Shown piece after piece: positions 8,317 to 17,296 of a stretch of DNA of 64,000 bases. Source of the DNA: Arthrobacter sp. E3 (GTDB lineage: Bacteria; Actinomycetota; Actinomycetes; Actinomycetales; Micrococcaceae); contig NZ_JAFMPX010000001.1 of NCBI RefSeq assembly GCF_017353415.1, positions 1-64,000 on the forward strand. Direction: 5' to 3'. The position numbers and the translations under genes were made by a program. How positions within the stretch are numbered: the stretch's first letter is position 1; every line of letters starts with the position of its first letter. The notes under the pieces were generated by a model that was not told the DNA's origin, made no database searches, and saw only the letters and a program-made list of their open reading frames with translations.

Positions 8317-8765
8317 TACTGCCCCTCCCCGCGCACCAAAATGGCGGACACGGTGGTGGCCACGGATTCCCCGGCCACCGTTGAAATTTCGGCACGGGTG
8401 GTGATCATGGCCCCGCCGCCCATGCCGCGCACTGCGTCAACATGAAGTTCAGCAACGAGCTCGTCCCCCGCGACAATGGCCCGGTGGTGGGTGAAGCGTT
8501 GTTCCGCGTGCACCACGCGGGTGAAGTCAATGCCTGAGTCAGGGTCGTTGATCAGCAGAGCATCAGCGCGCTGGGCGACGATGATGGCGTAGGTGGGCGG
8601 GGCCACCAGGTCGGCGTGGCCCAGTTCCTTGGCTGCTGCAACATCAAAGTGTGCTGCGTTGACAGCCTTGACGGCGCGGGCAAAATCACGAATGGATTCC
8701 CTGCCCACACTGTAGATTTCACTTAATTTGTAGCTGCGCCCCTGCAGCTCGGGATTGATGGTCAT
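8316..8765 (-). CDS. FAS1-like dehydratase domain protein, HadA-like
   Basis: A 149-residue hotdog protein of the MaoC_dehydrat_N/HadA type. It begins MTINPELQGRSYKLSEIYSV, and the segment LVAPPTYAIIVAQRAD is typical of the structural subunit that partners HadB-like proteins. It lacks the D-x4-H catalytic pair, as expected for HadA, which gives substrate-binding surface to the dimer. The ATG at 8765 fits family length; a start 13 codons upstream would add a poorly conserved tail. It is the first gene of the overlapping chain HadA-HadB-MFS-MurB and starts 38 bases after the TetR gene on the same strand. Confidence 0.85.
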   Translation of the reverse strand: MTINPELQGRSYKLSEIYSVGRESIRDFARAVKAVNAAHFDVAAAKELGHADLVAPPTYAIIVAQRADALLINDPDSGIDFTRVVHAEQRFTHHRAIVAGDELVAELHVDAVRGMGGGAMITTRAEISTVAGESVATTVSAILVRGEGQ

Positions 8766-8803
8766 GGGCTTAAGCCTATCGCCCGGAGCCGGCCCCGAAT
8801 GCA

Positions 8804-9370
8804 CTAGCTCCGCGTGCCGGACCGCATTTTTGCCACGATGTCCAACAGCGACTCCATGTCCATGTGCTCCTGCTGGTCCTGCTGCGCCTCCACGCCGGCG
8901 GGGAAACCAAAAATGGTGGCGTTGTAGTACATGCCGTCACCGAGCAGCATGACCGCACGCGCCACCGCGGGCTCCCCCACATCGCTGAGAATCAGTTCAA
9001 GCCAGCGGGCGTGCAGTTCGGTAAATGTGTGCCGAACAGCGCCGTCGTCGCTTTGGATCAGGCGCGTGGCAGCAACGATGGCCCGGTCGAAGGGTGTGCC
9101 CCCAAAGACGCTGGTGCGAATGTAGTAGCTGGCGCAGCCTTGAGGGTCTTGGGCCATGGCGACGAAGTCCTGCTCCGCGTACTCCCGAAGCTTGCCCAGG
9201 AGGCCTTCCGTCAACGCTTCTTTGCTTTTGAAGTGGTACAGCAGCCCGCCTTTGGAAACGCCTGCCGAAGCGGCCACCGCATCCAGGGTCGCCGCACGCG
9301 GACCGTCGCTGATGAGCAGGTCAGCATAGGCGTCCAGAACCCGATCCCGGGCTGGGGGGTGATTAATCAT
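8804..9370 (-). CDS. TetR/AcrR-family transcriptional regulator
   Basis: A 188-residue repressor. The N-terminal helix-turn-helix spans about residues 8-52 (ATLDAVAASAGVSKGGLLYH, then FKSKEAL), a textbook TetR recognition helix. The C-terminal ligand domain is of the TetR_C_37-like type found next to drug exporters. The gene is divergent from a DHA2 exporter, with a perfect 14-bp inverted repeat between them (9401-9435), so it most likely represses both itself and the exporter until a toxic ligand binds. Readthrough into the downstream dehydratase-murB chain is possible, since only 38 bases separate them. Confidence 0.92.
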   Translation of the reverse strand: MINHPPARDRVLDAYADLLISDGPRAATLDAVAASAGVSKGGLLYHFKSKEALTEGLLGKLREYAEQDFVAMAQDPQGCASYYIRTSVFGGTPFDRAIVAATRLIQSDDGAVRHTFTELHARWLELILSDVGEPAVARAVMLLGDGMYYNATIFGFPAGVEAQQDQQEHMDMESLLDIVAKMRSGTRS

Positions 9371-9400
9371 GATTCCAGCCTACAAGAAGTGACGAAGTAC

Positions 9401-9435
9401 ACCGTCCAGCCGGTTTACTGTACCGGCTGGACGGT
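9401..9435. promoter_or_regulatory. TetR operator between tetR and DHA2 exporter
   Basis: A perfect inverted repeat: accgtccagccggt at 9401-9414 and its complement at 9422-9435, with a 7-base centre (ttactgt). It sits 31 bases from the TetR start and 14 bases from the exporter start, so bound repressor would block both promoters. No ribosome binding site stands out before the exporter ATG. Confidence 0.85.
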
Positions 9436-9449
9436 TTAGACTCGAAAGC

Positions 9450-11006
9450 ATGGCCCTGACAACAAGCACCCCCAGCATCGACTCTGCAAAGTCCCCTCCC
9501 CGGGCAGGAATCCGTTCATGGATCGCCTTGGCTGTGCTGATGCTGCCAGTTTTGCTGATCTCCGTTGACAACACGGTGCTCAGCTTCGCCATCCCGTCCA
9601 TCTCCTTGGCACTGGTCCCGTCAGCGTCGGAATTATTGTGGATCATTGACGTTTACCCGCTGGTGCTGGCAGCCTTGCTGGTGCTCATGGGCAGCCTTGC
9701 AGACAGGATCGGACGGCGGAAACTGCTGCTGATCGGCAGCACCGGATTCGCCATTGTTTCCGTGATGGCCGCCTTTGCGCCATCTGCCGGCGCCTTGGTT
9801 GGCTACCGCGCCCTGTTGGGCTTCTTTGGTGCCATGCTCATGCCGGCAACACTGTCTCTGATCCGCAATTTGTTCCTTCACCCGGATCAGCGCCGAACGG
9901 CCATTGCCGTCTGGGCTGCGGGCTTTTCCGGAGGCGCTGCACTGGGCCCGATCATCGGTGGCTTCATTTTGGAGCACTTCTGGTGGGGCGCAGTGTTCCT
10001 GCTCTCCGTTCCCGTGCTCATCCCGCTGTTGATTCTGGCCCCCATCTTCGTCCCTGAGTCCAAGGACCCGAACCCTGGGAAGATCGATCCCCTCAGCATC
10101 CTGCTCTCTTTTGGTGCCATGGTGCCCACGCTGATCGGCATCAAGGAAATCGCCCAGTCAGGCATCTCCGCCGTGAACGTGGCATTCATCATCGCAGGCA
10201 TCACCCTGGGTGTACTTTTCGTTCGCCGGCAACTTCGTCGCGCACACCCCATGATGGACATGAGCCTGTTCAAGAACCCTGTCTTCAGTGGCGGCGTGCT
10301 GGCCAATTTGCTGAGCATCTTCGCCCTTGTGGGGTTCTTGTACTTCGTCACCCAGCACCTTCAGTTGGTGGTTGGCCTCTCCCCCACCCACGCAGCGTTT
10401 GTTTTGGTGCCCGGGCTCGCCATCACCATCGTCTCCGGCCTGGTGGCGGCCAAACTGGCCAGTCGTTTCAAGCCTTCTTACTTGGTTGCTGGAGGTCTGC
10501 TGCTCAACGCCACCGGATTCTTGATCGTCTGGCTCAACACCGAAGGCTCGGTTGCTGGCATCGTCGCAGCGTTCGCGGTACTTGGTGCGGGTGTAGGCAT
10601 GGCCGAGACAATTTCCAATGACCTGATCCTCTCCGCGGCTCCCCCGGCCAAGGCTGGGGCTGCCTCAGCCATCTCGGAAACGGCCTATGAGGTGGGCGCA
10701 GTGCTGGGAACCGCCATTTTGGGCAGTGTGCTTGCTGCCGCCTACAAGCTGAACGTTGTACTCCCGGCCAGCATGTCTTCGGCGGATAAGGAGTCCGCAG
10801 GGCAGACGCTAGGTGGTGCTATCGACGTGGCCAGCTGGATGCCGCCCCAACAAGCGGAAGCCCTGCTGGCATCGGCAAAACATGCCTTCGATTCCGGTTC
10901 AGGCATTGTCGCCATGGTGGGCGTTGTGCTCATGCTCGGTGCGGCCTTGATGTGCCTGCGCACACTTCGCTCGGCACAATCCAGCCCGGAGCCGGCAAGC
11001 CACTAG
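9450..11006 (+). CDS. DHA2-family (14-TMS) MFS drug exporter
   Basis: A 518-residue proton-driven multidrug exporter of the EmrB/QacA type. Helix 1 carries LLISVDNTVLSFAIPSIS (the D-x-T-V motif typical of DHA2). Motif A appears as GSLADRIGRRKLLLIG, and motif C-like Gly/Pro-rich helix 5 as GAALGPIIGGF. Fourteen hydrophobic segments fit the length. The C-terminal tail is short and Ser/Pro-rich. Regulation by the divergent TetR is strongly suggested by the operator. The stop codon shares the tetranucleotide CTAG with the stop of the opposing gene. Confidence 0.92.
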   Translation: MALTTSTPSIDSAKSPPRAGIRSWIALAVLMLPVLLISVDNTVLSFAIPSISLALVPSASELLWIIDVYPLVLAALLVLMGSLADRIGRRKLLLIGSTGFAIVSVMAAFAPSAGALVGYRALLGFFGAMLMPATLSLIRNLFLHPDQRRTAIAVWAAGFSGGAALGPIIGGFILEHFWWGAVFLLSVPVLIPLLILAPIFVPESKDPNPGKIDPLSILLSFGAMVPTLIGIKEIAQSGISAVNVAFIIAGITLGVLFVRRQLRRAHPMMDMSLFKNPVFSGGVLANLLSIFALVGFLYFVTQHLQLVVGLSPTHAAFVLVPGLAITIVSGLVAAKLASRFKPSYLVAGGLLLNATGFLIVWLNTEGSVAGIVAAFAVLGAGVGMAETISNDLILSAAPPAKAGAASAISETAYEVGAVLGTAILGSVLAAAYKLNVVLPASMSSADKESAGQTLGGAIDVASWMPPQQAEALLASAKHAFDSGSGIVAMVGVVLMLGAALMCLRTLRSAQSSPEPASH

Positions 11007-11275
11007 GCTTTACGGCGTTTGAGGGCTTCCTTCTCAGCGCTGCGCTTCTCTGCAGCCTTCAGCTCCTTGCGGATATTGCGGCCACGCAACCCCAGCGAAA
11101 TCATGTGGGCCAGAAGTCCGACGCCAATAAGCGGCAGTCCTATGAACGTCATGGCCGGTGTCGCGGTCACGGCGCCGAGGACAATAATGACGATGCCGAT
11201 GAAGGTGAGCCCCATGCCGGCAAAGACCACGTATTTGTATGCGGGCGGAGCTGTTTCCCAGAAGTCGTTAAGCAC
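11003..11275 (-). CDS. Small two-helix membrane protein
   Basis: A 90-residue protein with two hydrophobic segments (about 17-38 and 41-62) and a strongly basic, Lys/Arg/Glu-rich C-terminal helix of about 25 residues that should face the cytoplasm. I do not recognise a characterised family; similar small proteins occur in related actinobacteria. It overlaps the convergent exporter gene by four bases, each gene using one strand of CTAG as its stop. Start ATG at 11275. Confidence 0.7.
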   Translation of the reverse strand: MLNDFWETAPPAYKYVVFAGMGLTFIGIVIIVLGAVTATPAMTFIGLPLIGVGLLAHMISLGLRGRNIRKELKAAEKRSAEKEALKRRKA

Positions 11276-11325
11276 AGCCCCAGTCTAGCCGGGTTGCCCA
11301 CCCGCTCCAGTCAGCACCGACGACT

Positions 11326-11358
11326 GTGGGGCACCCCGGTGACCCGGAATGCCCCACA
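11326..11358. repeat. Intergenic hairpin between citE-like and small membrane gene
   Basis: A 9-bp perfect stem (tgtggggca and its complement) surrounds an inner segment containing cccgg twice. Outer bases 11313-11318 (agcacc) and 11371-11376 extend the pairing imperfectly. It follows the CitE-like stop by 29 bases on the minus strand but lacks a T-run. Confidence 0.45.
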
Positions 11359-11387
11359 ACGTTCACTGGTGGTGCTAGTGGCTGCGC

Positions 11388-12260
11388 TTAGAGCGCCGGC
11401 TGGACGCCGTACGCGATGGCCAGCTTCATGATCTTCTCAGCACGGCCTAGGCGGGGAAGGTCGGAGCCGTCGCGGATGACACCGCCGCGGGCTTCAAAGT
11501 CGTCCATGAAATCCTTGGCCCAAGCGACATCTGTCGGCGTGGGGCTGATGACCTCATTGATGATGGTGGTCTGGTCGATGGCCAGGCACAGCTTGCCCGT
11601 CATGCCCATGGAGACCGTGATGGCCGACTGCTCGCGCAGGATCGGGTGGTTCGTGCCGACGGTGGGACCGTCGATGGGGCCGGGCAGGTTGCCGACGCGG
11701 CTGGCGACGACGAGCTTGGCACGCGGGTAGGCCATGGCTTCGCGGTCTGCGGCCATGCCGGTGTCGCGGCGGAAGTCGCCGGAGCCGAAGGCCAGGCGGA
11801 AGGCGCCTTCTGCGCGGGCAATGTTGTTGGCTTCTTCGATGCCCAGGGCGGACTCAACCAGTGCCAGGACGCGGGTCTTGCCGTCGAGACGATGGTAGGT
11901 CTCCTTGACCTGTTCAGCGTTCTCGGTCTTGGCCAGCATGACGCCCAACAAGCCGGGGACGTTGCGCAGGTTGGCTACGTCGTCGGCCCAGAAGTCTGAG
12001 TGGACGTCGTTAATGCGAACCCAGGCTTTGCCACCGTTGCGCAACCATTTGATGACGTCTTCGCGTGCGCCATCCTTCTTCTTCGGGTCCACTGCATCTT
12101 CGATGTCCAGCACGACGGCGTCTGCGCGCGAGGCGACGGACTCGTCAAAGATCTCCGGGCGCGTGGCCGGAACGAGCAGCCACGAACGGGCGATCTCGGC
12201 AGGAATATTGCGGATGCGGGCAGGTGCGGAGGCTGGTTCGTTTCCAACAGAGGTAGACAT
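11388..12260 (-). CDS. HpcH/HpaI aldolase/citrate lyase-family protein (CitE-like CoA-ester lyase)
   Basis: A 290-residue TIM-barrel enzyme of the CitE-like group that cleaves or makes C-C bonds in short CoA esters such as malyl- or citramalyl-CoA. Signatures are SWLLVPATRPEIFDESV near residue 20, VLDIEDAVDPKKKDGAR (acidic residues bind Mg2+), VRINDVHSDFWADD and LALVESALGIEEANNIARA. The ATG at 12260 was chosen because upstream sequence is AT-rich and non-coding in character, though the binding site (AGAAG) is weak. It is not next to citrate lyase alpha/gamma subunits, so it is unlikely to belong to a true citrate lyase. Exact substrate unknown. Confidence 0.85.
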   Translation of the reverse strand: MSTSVGNEPASAPARIRNIPAEIARSWLLVPATRPEIFDESVASRADAVVLDIEDAVDPKKKDGAREDVIKWLRNGGKAWVRINDVHSDFWADDVANLRNVPGLLGVMLAKTENAEQVKETYHRLDGKTRVLALVESALGIEEANNIARAEGAFRLAFGSGDFRRDTGMAADREAMAYPRAKLVVASRVGNLPGPIDGPTVGTNHPILREQSAITVSMGMTGKLCLAIDQTTIINEVISPTPTDVAWAKDFMDDFEARGGVIRDGSDLPRLGRAEKIMKLAIAYGVQPAL

Positions 12261-12439
12261 GCTTCTACCGTATACTCCTATCCCGTTTGCCGTCCTGTGA
12301 GATTCCACAACGCTTAGTCACATCCGCTGGACAAATACACCATTTTTTCACGATGCGATATTTATATCTCATAATCTGACTTAGGCATGATCGCGGTTCG
12401 CTAAGCACTGGCGTCATCGACTGAGTGCACCAATTCTGC

Positions 12440-14968
12440 CTAGCCTCCAAGGTAGGCCAGTAAATCGCCGAACGGCTGACGGTTCCCCTTCACCTTTGAG
12501 TCAGCTTCAACATCCATCGCGCCCCCGAGCTGCTGCTGACTGATCTCCGACAGGGACCAGCCAAGTGGGGCTGCGAGGGCGGGCACGCTGTTGGGAGCTA
12601 CGACGACGACGGACCTACCACCTAGTGCAGTCCGCACACTGTCCACGGCCGCAACGCAAGGGTCACCTGTGGTTCCTGCGGGGCACACGTTGGAATCGGA
12701 TTCCAGCCGCTGGATCCACGCCGCAGACCCCACCTGCAGGTTCTTGGCGTGCAGACCCACTATGGGGACCAAAAGCTCCGCGGTAGCCTGTGGTGCTCGA
12801 GGCACAATGTCCGATCCCGGCGAGTTTTGCAGAAACAGAAATACTGGAACAACTATGTCCTTGGTGGCCACAGCAGCATCACAGGCTTCATCAGGCCTGT
12901 TCGTCGGCGCTGCATTCTTACCTGACGCTTGAACAACACAATAGTTATGCTGCAGTACCTTGGCTTGCAAGTTTGGCCACACATCCGTGATGGTCCCCAA
13001 TGCAGAGCCTTCCGAATAACCACCGTCGATGAGCTGAAAACCTGATTCCACCTGGCATTCCAGCTCGCCCTTGGAGTTAGTTGCTGCAACGGGGATCCTT
13101 CCCGCCGGGGAAATAATGGGAAACCGCCCCGACAAAAGGGTAGCGGTGGACCAGCGAAGTGACAGTGGACATTTTGTGTTCGATCCCAACAGGTCCACGG
13201 AGGTGGGAAACCCCTGCGGAGTGGTGCAATGGATGCCCGGCTCAGCTGGGCCTGCATTGACAATCCCCGAGGGCAGGCGCAGCTGGCTGATCACGACTCG
13301 GCATCCGGTCCCGGTGTCCGTTGAATTCAGCAATAGCGCACCGGTGGGGCCGGTAACGTTGGCATCAAAGGGACTTGCAAGTTTGCCGGCAGATTGTTCC
13401 CACAGCGATTCGACAAGGCCCGCCCGGTCGTTCCAGGCAAGGAGTTCTGCGCCTGTGGCTGGGTCATTGAACCGTGTTGGGACCTTAAGGCCCGTGCCGG
13501 CAGCGACGGTGTCACCCACGATGGCACCGGTGACAGCCGCACCCAACGGTCCTGGCTTGGCCAGTTCCTTCATCTTGTCCATCGCTTCACCGTCGTACAA
13601 CCTGCTCAAAGTCAACCCAAGAGAGCCACCGCTGACGCCAGAGGACAAAATCACGGATTCTTTCGCACACTTATCCGCCACTGCGAGTTTTTCAAAGGCC
13701 CGTACTGTCCAACTGGCAGCTCGAATACCGCCGCCCTCAGCGGCAACCAGAATCATGGGACGCACCCGTACGTCTGGGTGACTGGAATTTTCCGTACCGC
13801 CGACGTCCACAGTGCAGGCAGCTTCATTCTTCAACCACTTCTCAAAGTGCGCCTCAACCGTGGGCCTTACGCTGTGTGAGACCGACCCCGCGGCCACAGC
13901 GCTTGGCCTCAAGCTATGCAGTCCCTGGGTTCCACCCAAGGATGTGCCAGCCAGCAGCGTGACGGCAATGAGAGTCAGGATGGGGTTGGCGGTCAAACCC
14001 ATGCTGGCAAAAATCCGTAAGGGACGCTGATCCTGCAATGACACGACCAGCAGTCCGATGACGACCGCCGACCCACATGCGAGCAGCGTTGCTGTTCCCG
14101 GCACGCCTGCCACACCGCTAGCCTCCACCGGGATCACAACGAAGACTGTCAGCATCGTGGCGAAGAACGCGAAGAGCACCACCGATCCGCTGACAACTTC
14201 CACGCTGACAGCCGTACGTGGGTCCATGAATTTACCCAAAGCCAAGTGGTTCACGAGCGCACCAGCGGGAAAGGCCAAAACCACTGTCAAAACACCCAAC
14301 ACAAAGAAGAGCCAGGCCGCAGCAGTTTCGTCGGCAATGTACTGCCCTTGGGACCATGCCAGCACCAGTGGGGCAGTAAAAGACCGCACCAAGGACATGC
14401 CCGCAATGGCGACAAACACCATGGACAACACGTCACCGCAACGCCAGGAATCCCAAGCCCGCAAGTAGTCAGGTTTCTCACGCTTGGGCATCGGGTCGTT
14501 GCCTCCCAGTTTCTCGAGGCACAAACTCACCCCCACGACAACAAAGGAGATGGAGAGGATGGCAATCAATGGAGCCCCGAACGGCCAATAGATATCCCAC
14601 GGCGTGTGAAGCATTACCACTGAGCCAGTGGCTAGAAGTACGGGCGGCGCAAGCCACAGCCAGTAGTAGGGCCTCTTACCTGGAATACGGCCAAACTTCA
14701 CCTGCAGCCAGTCTTCATGGGTATGAAAGAGCCTCCAGATCAATTGGCTGCGCCGCCTCCCGACAAAAAATAAGCCGAAGGCAACCACCAGCACTACGGA
14801 GGTCGTTATGAGGAACGGGCCTGGTCCCGCCTCAATCCATGCTCGTTGTGTGTCCGGCATCTGGTCATTGACGCCTGCAATGGGCAACAAGGCCAACGCA
14901 GCAATCAGCAGTATGGCGAGGAGGCTGATCCTATGGATAAACAGTGCCTGCCAAGACCGCCTCGCCAC
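12440..14968 (-). CDS. Multi-pass membrane protein with C-terminal patatin-like phospholipase domain
   Basis: An 842-residue protein in two parts. Residues 1-345 hold about nine hydrophobic segments (starting near 14, 52, 101, 131, 180, 215, 257, 295, 328). Residues about 400-800 form a patatin-like lipase domain: the oxyanion loop is G412-G-G-I-R, the nucleophile elbow is G444-V-S446-G-G448, and the catalytic acid lies in D648-G-G, giving the Ser-Asp dyad of patatins. It should hydrolyse membrane lipid acyl esters. Ten or so Cys residues occur in the lipase part. The GTG at 14968 lies 15 bases after the preceding gene, so co-expression is likely. The membrane/patatin fusion is much larger than bacterial soluble patatins (about 300 residues), and the biological role is unknown. 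Confidence 0.8.
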   Translation of the reverse strand: MARRSWQALFIHRISLLAILLIAALALLPIAGVNDQMPDTQRAWIEAGPGPFLITTSVVLVVAFGLFFVGRRRSQLIWRLFHTHEDWLQVKFGRIPGKRPYYWLWLAPPVLLATGSVVMLHTPWDIYWPFGAPLIAILSISFVVVGVSLCLEKLGGNDPMPKREKPDYLRAWDSWRCGDVLSMVFVAIAGMSLVRSFTAPLVLAWSQGQYIADETAAAWLFFVLGVLTVVLAFPAGALVNHLALGKFMDPRTAVSVEVVSGSVVLFAFFATMLTVFVVIPVEASGVAGVPGTATLLACGSAVVIGLLVVSLQDQRPLRIFASMGLTANPILTLIAVTLLAGTSLGGTQGLHSLRPSAVAAGSVSHSVRPTVEAHFEKWLKNEAACTVDVGGTENSSHPDVRVRPMILVAAEGGGIRAASWTVRAFEKLAVADKCAKESVILSSGVSGGSLGLTLSRLYDGEAMDKMKELAKPGPLGAAVTGAIVGDTVAAGTGLKVPTRFNDPATGAELLAWNDRAGLVESLWEQSAGKLASPFDANVTGPTGALLLNSTDTGTGCRVVISQLRLPSGIVNAGPAEPGIHCTTPQGFPTSVDLLGSNTKCPLSLRWSTATLLSGRFPIISPAGRIPVAATNSKGELECQVESGFQLIDGGYSEGSALGTITDVWPNLQAKVLQHNYCVVQASGKNAAPTNRPDEACDAAVATKDIVVPVFLFLQNSPGSDIVPRAPQATAELLVPIVGLHAKNLQVGSAAWIQRLESDSNVCPAGTTGDPCVAAVDSVRTALGGRSVVVVAPNSVPALAAPLGWSLSEISQQQLGGAMDVEADSKVKGNRQPFGDLLAYLGG

Positions 14969-14983
14969 CTTAAAGAACGCTAA

Positions 14984-15625
14984 TCACAACCATGGAACGG
15001 CAAAGAAACTCACGATAAGGGCCGCCAAGCCCAGCCATTTGATCGTTGTCACTATAGGAGCCGCAGCCAACCATCCTGCGATACCCTGCGGGCTTGACCC
15101 AGTACCCGGTTGAAGCTGGCCAAGTGTCACAAGCTGGAGTGCGCTCTCGGTTAGTTCACTCACCAGAATCAAGAAAACCAGACCACGAATCCAACGCCAC
15201 TGCCAAAGCAGGCGCAAGAGAAGAGCCGTGTACAGACAAGCGAAAATAGCATCCAGCATGAAATAGGTTCCGAGCAAAATGGCCATTTGCCTGTCTATGA
15301 TCAGCATTGCCTGAACGGGACCCTCAACGTCGTCCCTGCTGCCAACATTCAGATTGCTCCACAGGCTCCAGTTTTCCTGCCCAAGGCGGGGATCGATTGC
15401 CTGGAGCGAACTGGCCGAAGCGCTCCTGCCCGTGGCTGTGGCTGCGCTGGCAATGAGCCTGTCCACTTCCGCCATGGAGATCCATAAAGTTAAGGCGAGA
15501 ACCGCCAACGTCCCCGTCAACCATTGGGTCATTCTGGCCTGCTGGACAGCCTCGCGCCGAGGAAGGTGCTGTCTCCGCCCAACAGGAGAAGGTTTGGACT
15601 TGAACCAAATTACCAGTGCATTCAT
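14984..15625 (-). CDS. Membrane protein of unknown function, partner of the patatin gene
   Basis: A 213-residue protein with a basic N-terminal cytoplasmic stretch (first 33 residues) and four hydrophobic segments (about 34-54, 108-140, 143-165, 187-210). Between the first two lies an extracytoplasmic loop of about 55 residues rich in Ser/Ala. I do not recognise the family. It ends 15 bases before the patatin gene and is probably co-transcribed. A helper or regulatory role for the lipase is a guess from position only. ATG at 15625. Confidence 0.7.
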   Translation of the reverse strand: MNALVIWFKSKPSPVGRRQHLPRREAVQQARMTQWLTGTLAVLALTLWISMAEVDRLIASAATATGRSASASSLQAIDPRLGQENWSLWSNLNVGSRDDVEGPVQAMLIIDRQMAILLGTYFMLDAIFACLYTALLLRLLWQWRWIRGLVFLILVSELTESALQLVTLGQLQPGTGSSPQGIAGWLAAAPIVTTIKWLGLAALIVSFFAVPWL

Positions 15626-15711
15626 ATCAGGCCCCTGACGCTGGTATGAAATACGTCACAGTATTTTCAGTACAGTTGACACCCGTCCAAGACGCTGTGT
15701 CAAGGTTTGTC

Positions 15712-17286
15712 TCAGCTGTCCGGCATGATCATGGTTCGCAAGTCCAGCTGCCTCAGCAACCTGTCCACCACTTCAGGATCAACCCCGGGCTCATTCCGGG
15801 CGCTGAGTACTTCGGAACGTGCCGCATCGAGCGCTATGGTCTGCACAGCAATGGCCAGCTCGCGGCCTCGGCGTGCACGCTCTTCCACTGGCTCATTGTC
15901 CAAGCCACCGTCGAGGAGTTCGGCGTGAAGTCTGCGCATCTTTTCCTTCACCAGCGCGATTTTTTCCGGTGGAAGGTTCTTGATGAGTCCGTTGTCGCGC
16001 AGCGCGGCCACGGCCGCCTCCTGGGCGCGCATGGCCAGAACCTTCGTTGCCTCGCGTTCTCCGGAGCCGTCGTCGGTCGCTTTCAGCACACGCATGAGCA
16101 AGGGCAGGGTCAGGCCGGGCAGTACGAGCGTGGCCAGCAGCACGGTACAGGCGATCACAATGATCTCGTGCCGGGCGGGGAACTCCGCCCCAGTCGGCAG
16201 GACAGTTGGCAGGGCCAGGGCCAGTGCTAGAGTGGCCAGGCCGCGCATGCCGCACCAGGCAAGGATCACGACGTCCTTGAAGCTGGTGGGCGGCGGGGCA
16301 CCGTCTTTCCTTCTGGACAACAACGCGAGCAGGCCAAACCACAGGAACCTGATCAAGATGACAAGCACACTGATCGCCACAGCAAGAGGCAACATGCCCC
16401 AAATCGCGGCCCCCTCCGTGTTGACGACTTCCCTGACTTCCAGTGCCACCAAGCCAAAGGCCAGCCCCGTGGCAAGCAACTCGACCACATCCCAAAAAGC
16501 AGCCCTGGTGACGCGCTCGGTGGCGTCTTCGGCACGGGCATGGCGTTTGATTTCCAGCGCCGTGACAACCACGGCAATGACGCCCGAGGCGTGCACTTCC
16601 TCAGCAAGAATGTAGGCAGCAAAAGGCACCACCAGCGTCACGGCACTGCGGGCCACCGATGACGAGATGAGCCTGGTGATCATCCCGGTAACCCAACCCA
16701 TGAGCATGCCCACCAGGATGGCCAGGGCTGCGCCGAGCAGGAAGCTCCCGATGACCCCGAGCCCGAAAGGGTGCCCATCCATGGCGCTGGCTACTGCTGT
16801 CTGAAAAATGACAATCGCGGCGGCGTCGTTGAACAAGCCCTCGCTTTGAAGGACTGTGATGAGTCGCCGGGGCATGTGGACGCGCCCGGCGACTGATTCC
16901 ACGGCAACAGGGTCCGGCGGGGCGCACATGGCACCCAGCGCCAAGGCTGCGGGAATACCAATACTGGGAATCAGCAGCCAGGCAGCTCCAGCCACCGCAG
17001 CAGTGGACACGGCCACCAGAGCCACAGCCAGCAGCAGGATGGTGCGCCAACGGACACGGAACACACCCCAGGAACTCTTCTGGGCCGTGGCGAAAAGCAG
17101 CGGTGGCAAAAAAATGGGCAGAATCAGTTCCGGGTTGATCCGCAGGTCCGGAAAGCCGGGAAGGAACGTAAAGGCTCCGGCCATGATGAGCATGAGCACC
17201 GGGTAGGGCAGCTTGAGCTTGTCCCCCAAACCGACCGCAATCACAGTGGCAAAAAGGAGCCCGACGATCAATATGAGCTGTTCCAC
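15712..17286 (-). CDS. CPA1-family Na+/H+ antiporter (NhaP/YjcE type)
   Basis: A 524-residue cation/proton antiporter with about 12 helices in residues 1-405 and a cytoplasmic tail of about 110 residues containing charged helices. Diagnostic segments are PIFLPPLLFATAQKSSW (helix 3-4 region), GAMCAPPDPVAVESVAGR and SEGLFNDAAAIVIFQ, whose Asn-Asp pair carries ion and proton coupling. It exports Na+ (or K+) for protons and supports pH and salt homeostasis. Start is GTG at 17286, 10 bases after the upstream NAD(P)-binding gene, so they may form one transcript. Confidence 0.92.
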   Translation of the reverse strand: MEQLILIVGLLFATVIAVGLGDKLKLPYPVLMLIMAGAFTFLPGFPDLRINPELILPIFLPPLLFATAQKSSWGVFRVRWRTILLLAVALVAVSTAAVAGAAWLLIPSIGIPAALALGAMCAPPDPVAVESVAGRVHMPRRLITVLQSEGLFNDAAAIVIFQTAVASAMDGHPFGLGVIGSFLLGAALAILVGMLMGWVTGMITRLISSSVARSAVTLVVPFAAYILAEEVHASGVIAVVVTALEIKRHARAEDATERVTRAAFWDVVELLATGLAFGLVALEVREVVNTEGAAIWGMLPLAVAISVLVILIRFLWFGLLALLSRRKDGAPPPTSFKDVVILAWCGMRGLATLALALALPTVLPTGAEFPARHEIIVIACTVLLATLVLPGLTLPLLMRVLKATDDGSGEREATKVLAMRAQEAAVAALRDNGLIKNLPPEKIALVKEKMRRLHAELLDGGLDNEPVEERARRGRELAIAVQTIALDAARSEVLSARNEPGVDPEVVDRLLRQLDLRTMIMPDS

Positions 17287-17296
17287 AGGGTCGGTT

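Noticed and set aside
11388-12260. True citrate lyase beta subunit
   Set aside because: No alpha or gamma subunit or citrate lyase ligase is nearby; it is one of the CitE-like stand-alone lyases.
12440-15625. CBASS-type anti-phage defence because of the patatin domain
   Set aside because: No nucleotidyltransferase (cyclase), HORMA, TRIP13 or ubiquitin-like gene is nearby, and the patatin is part of a large membrane protein.
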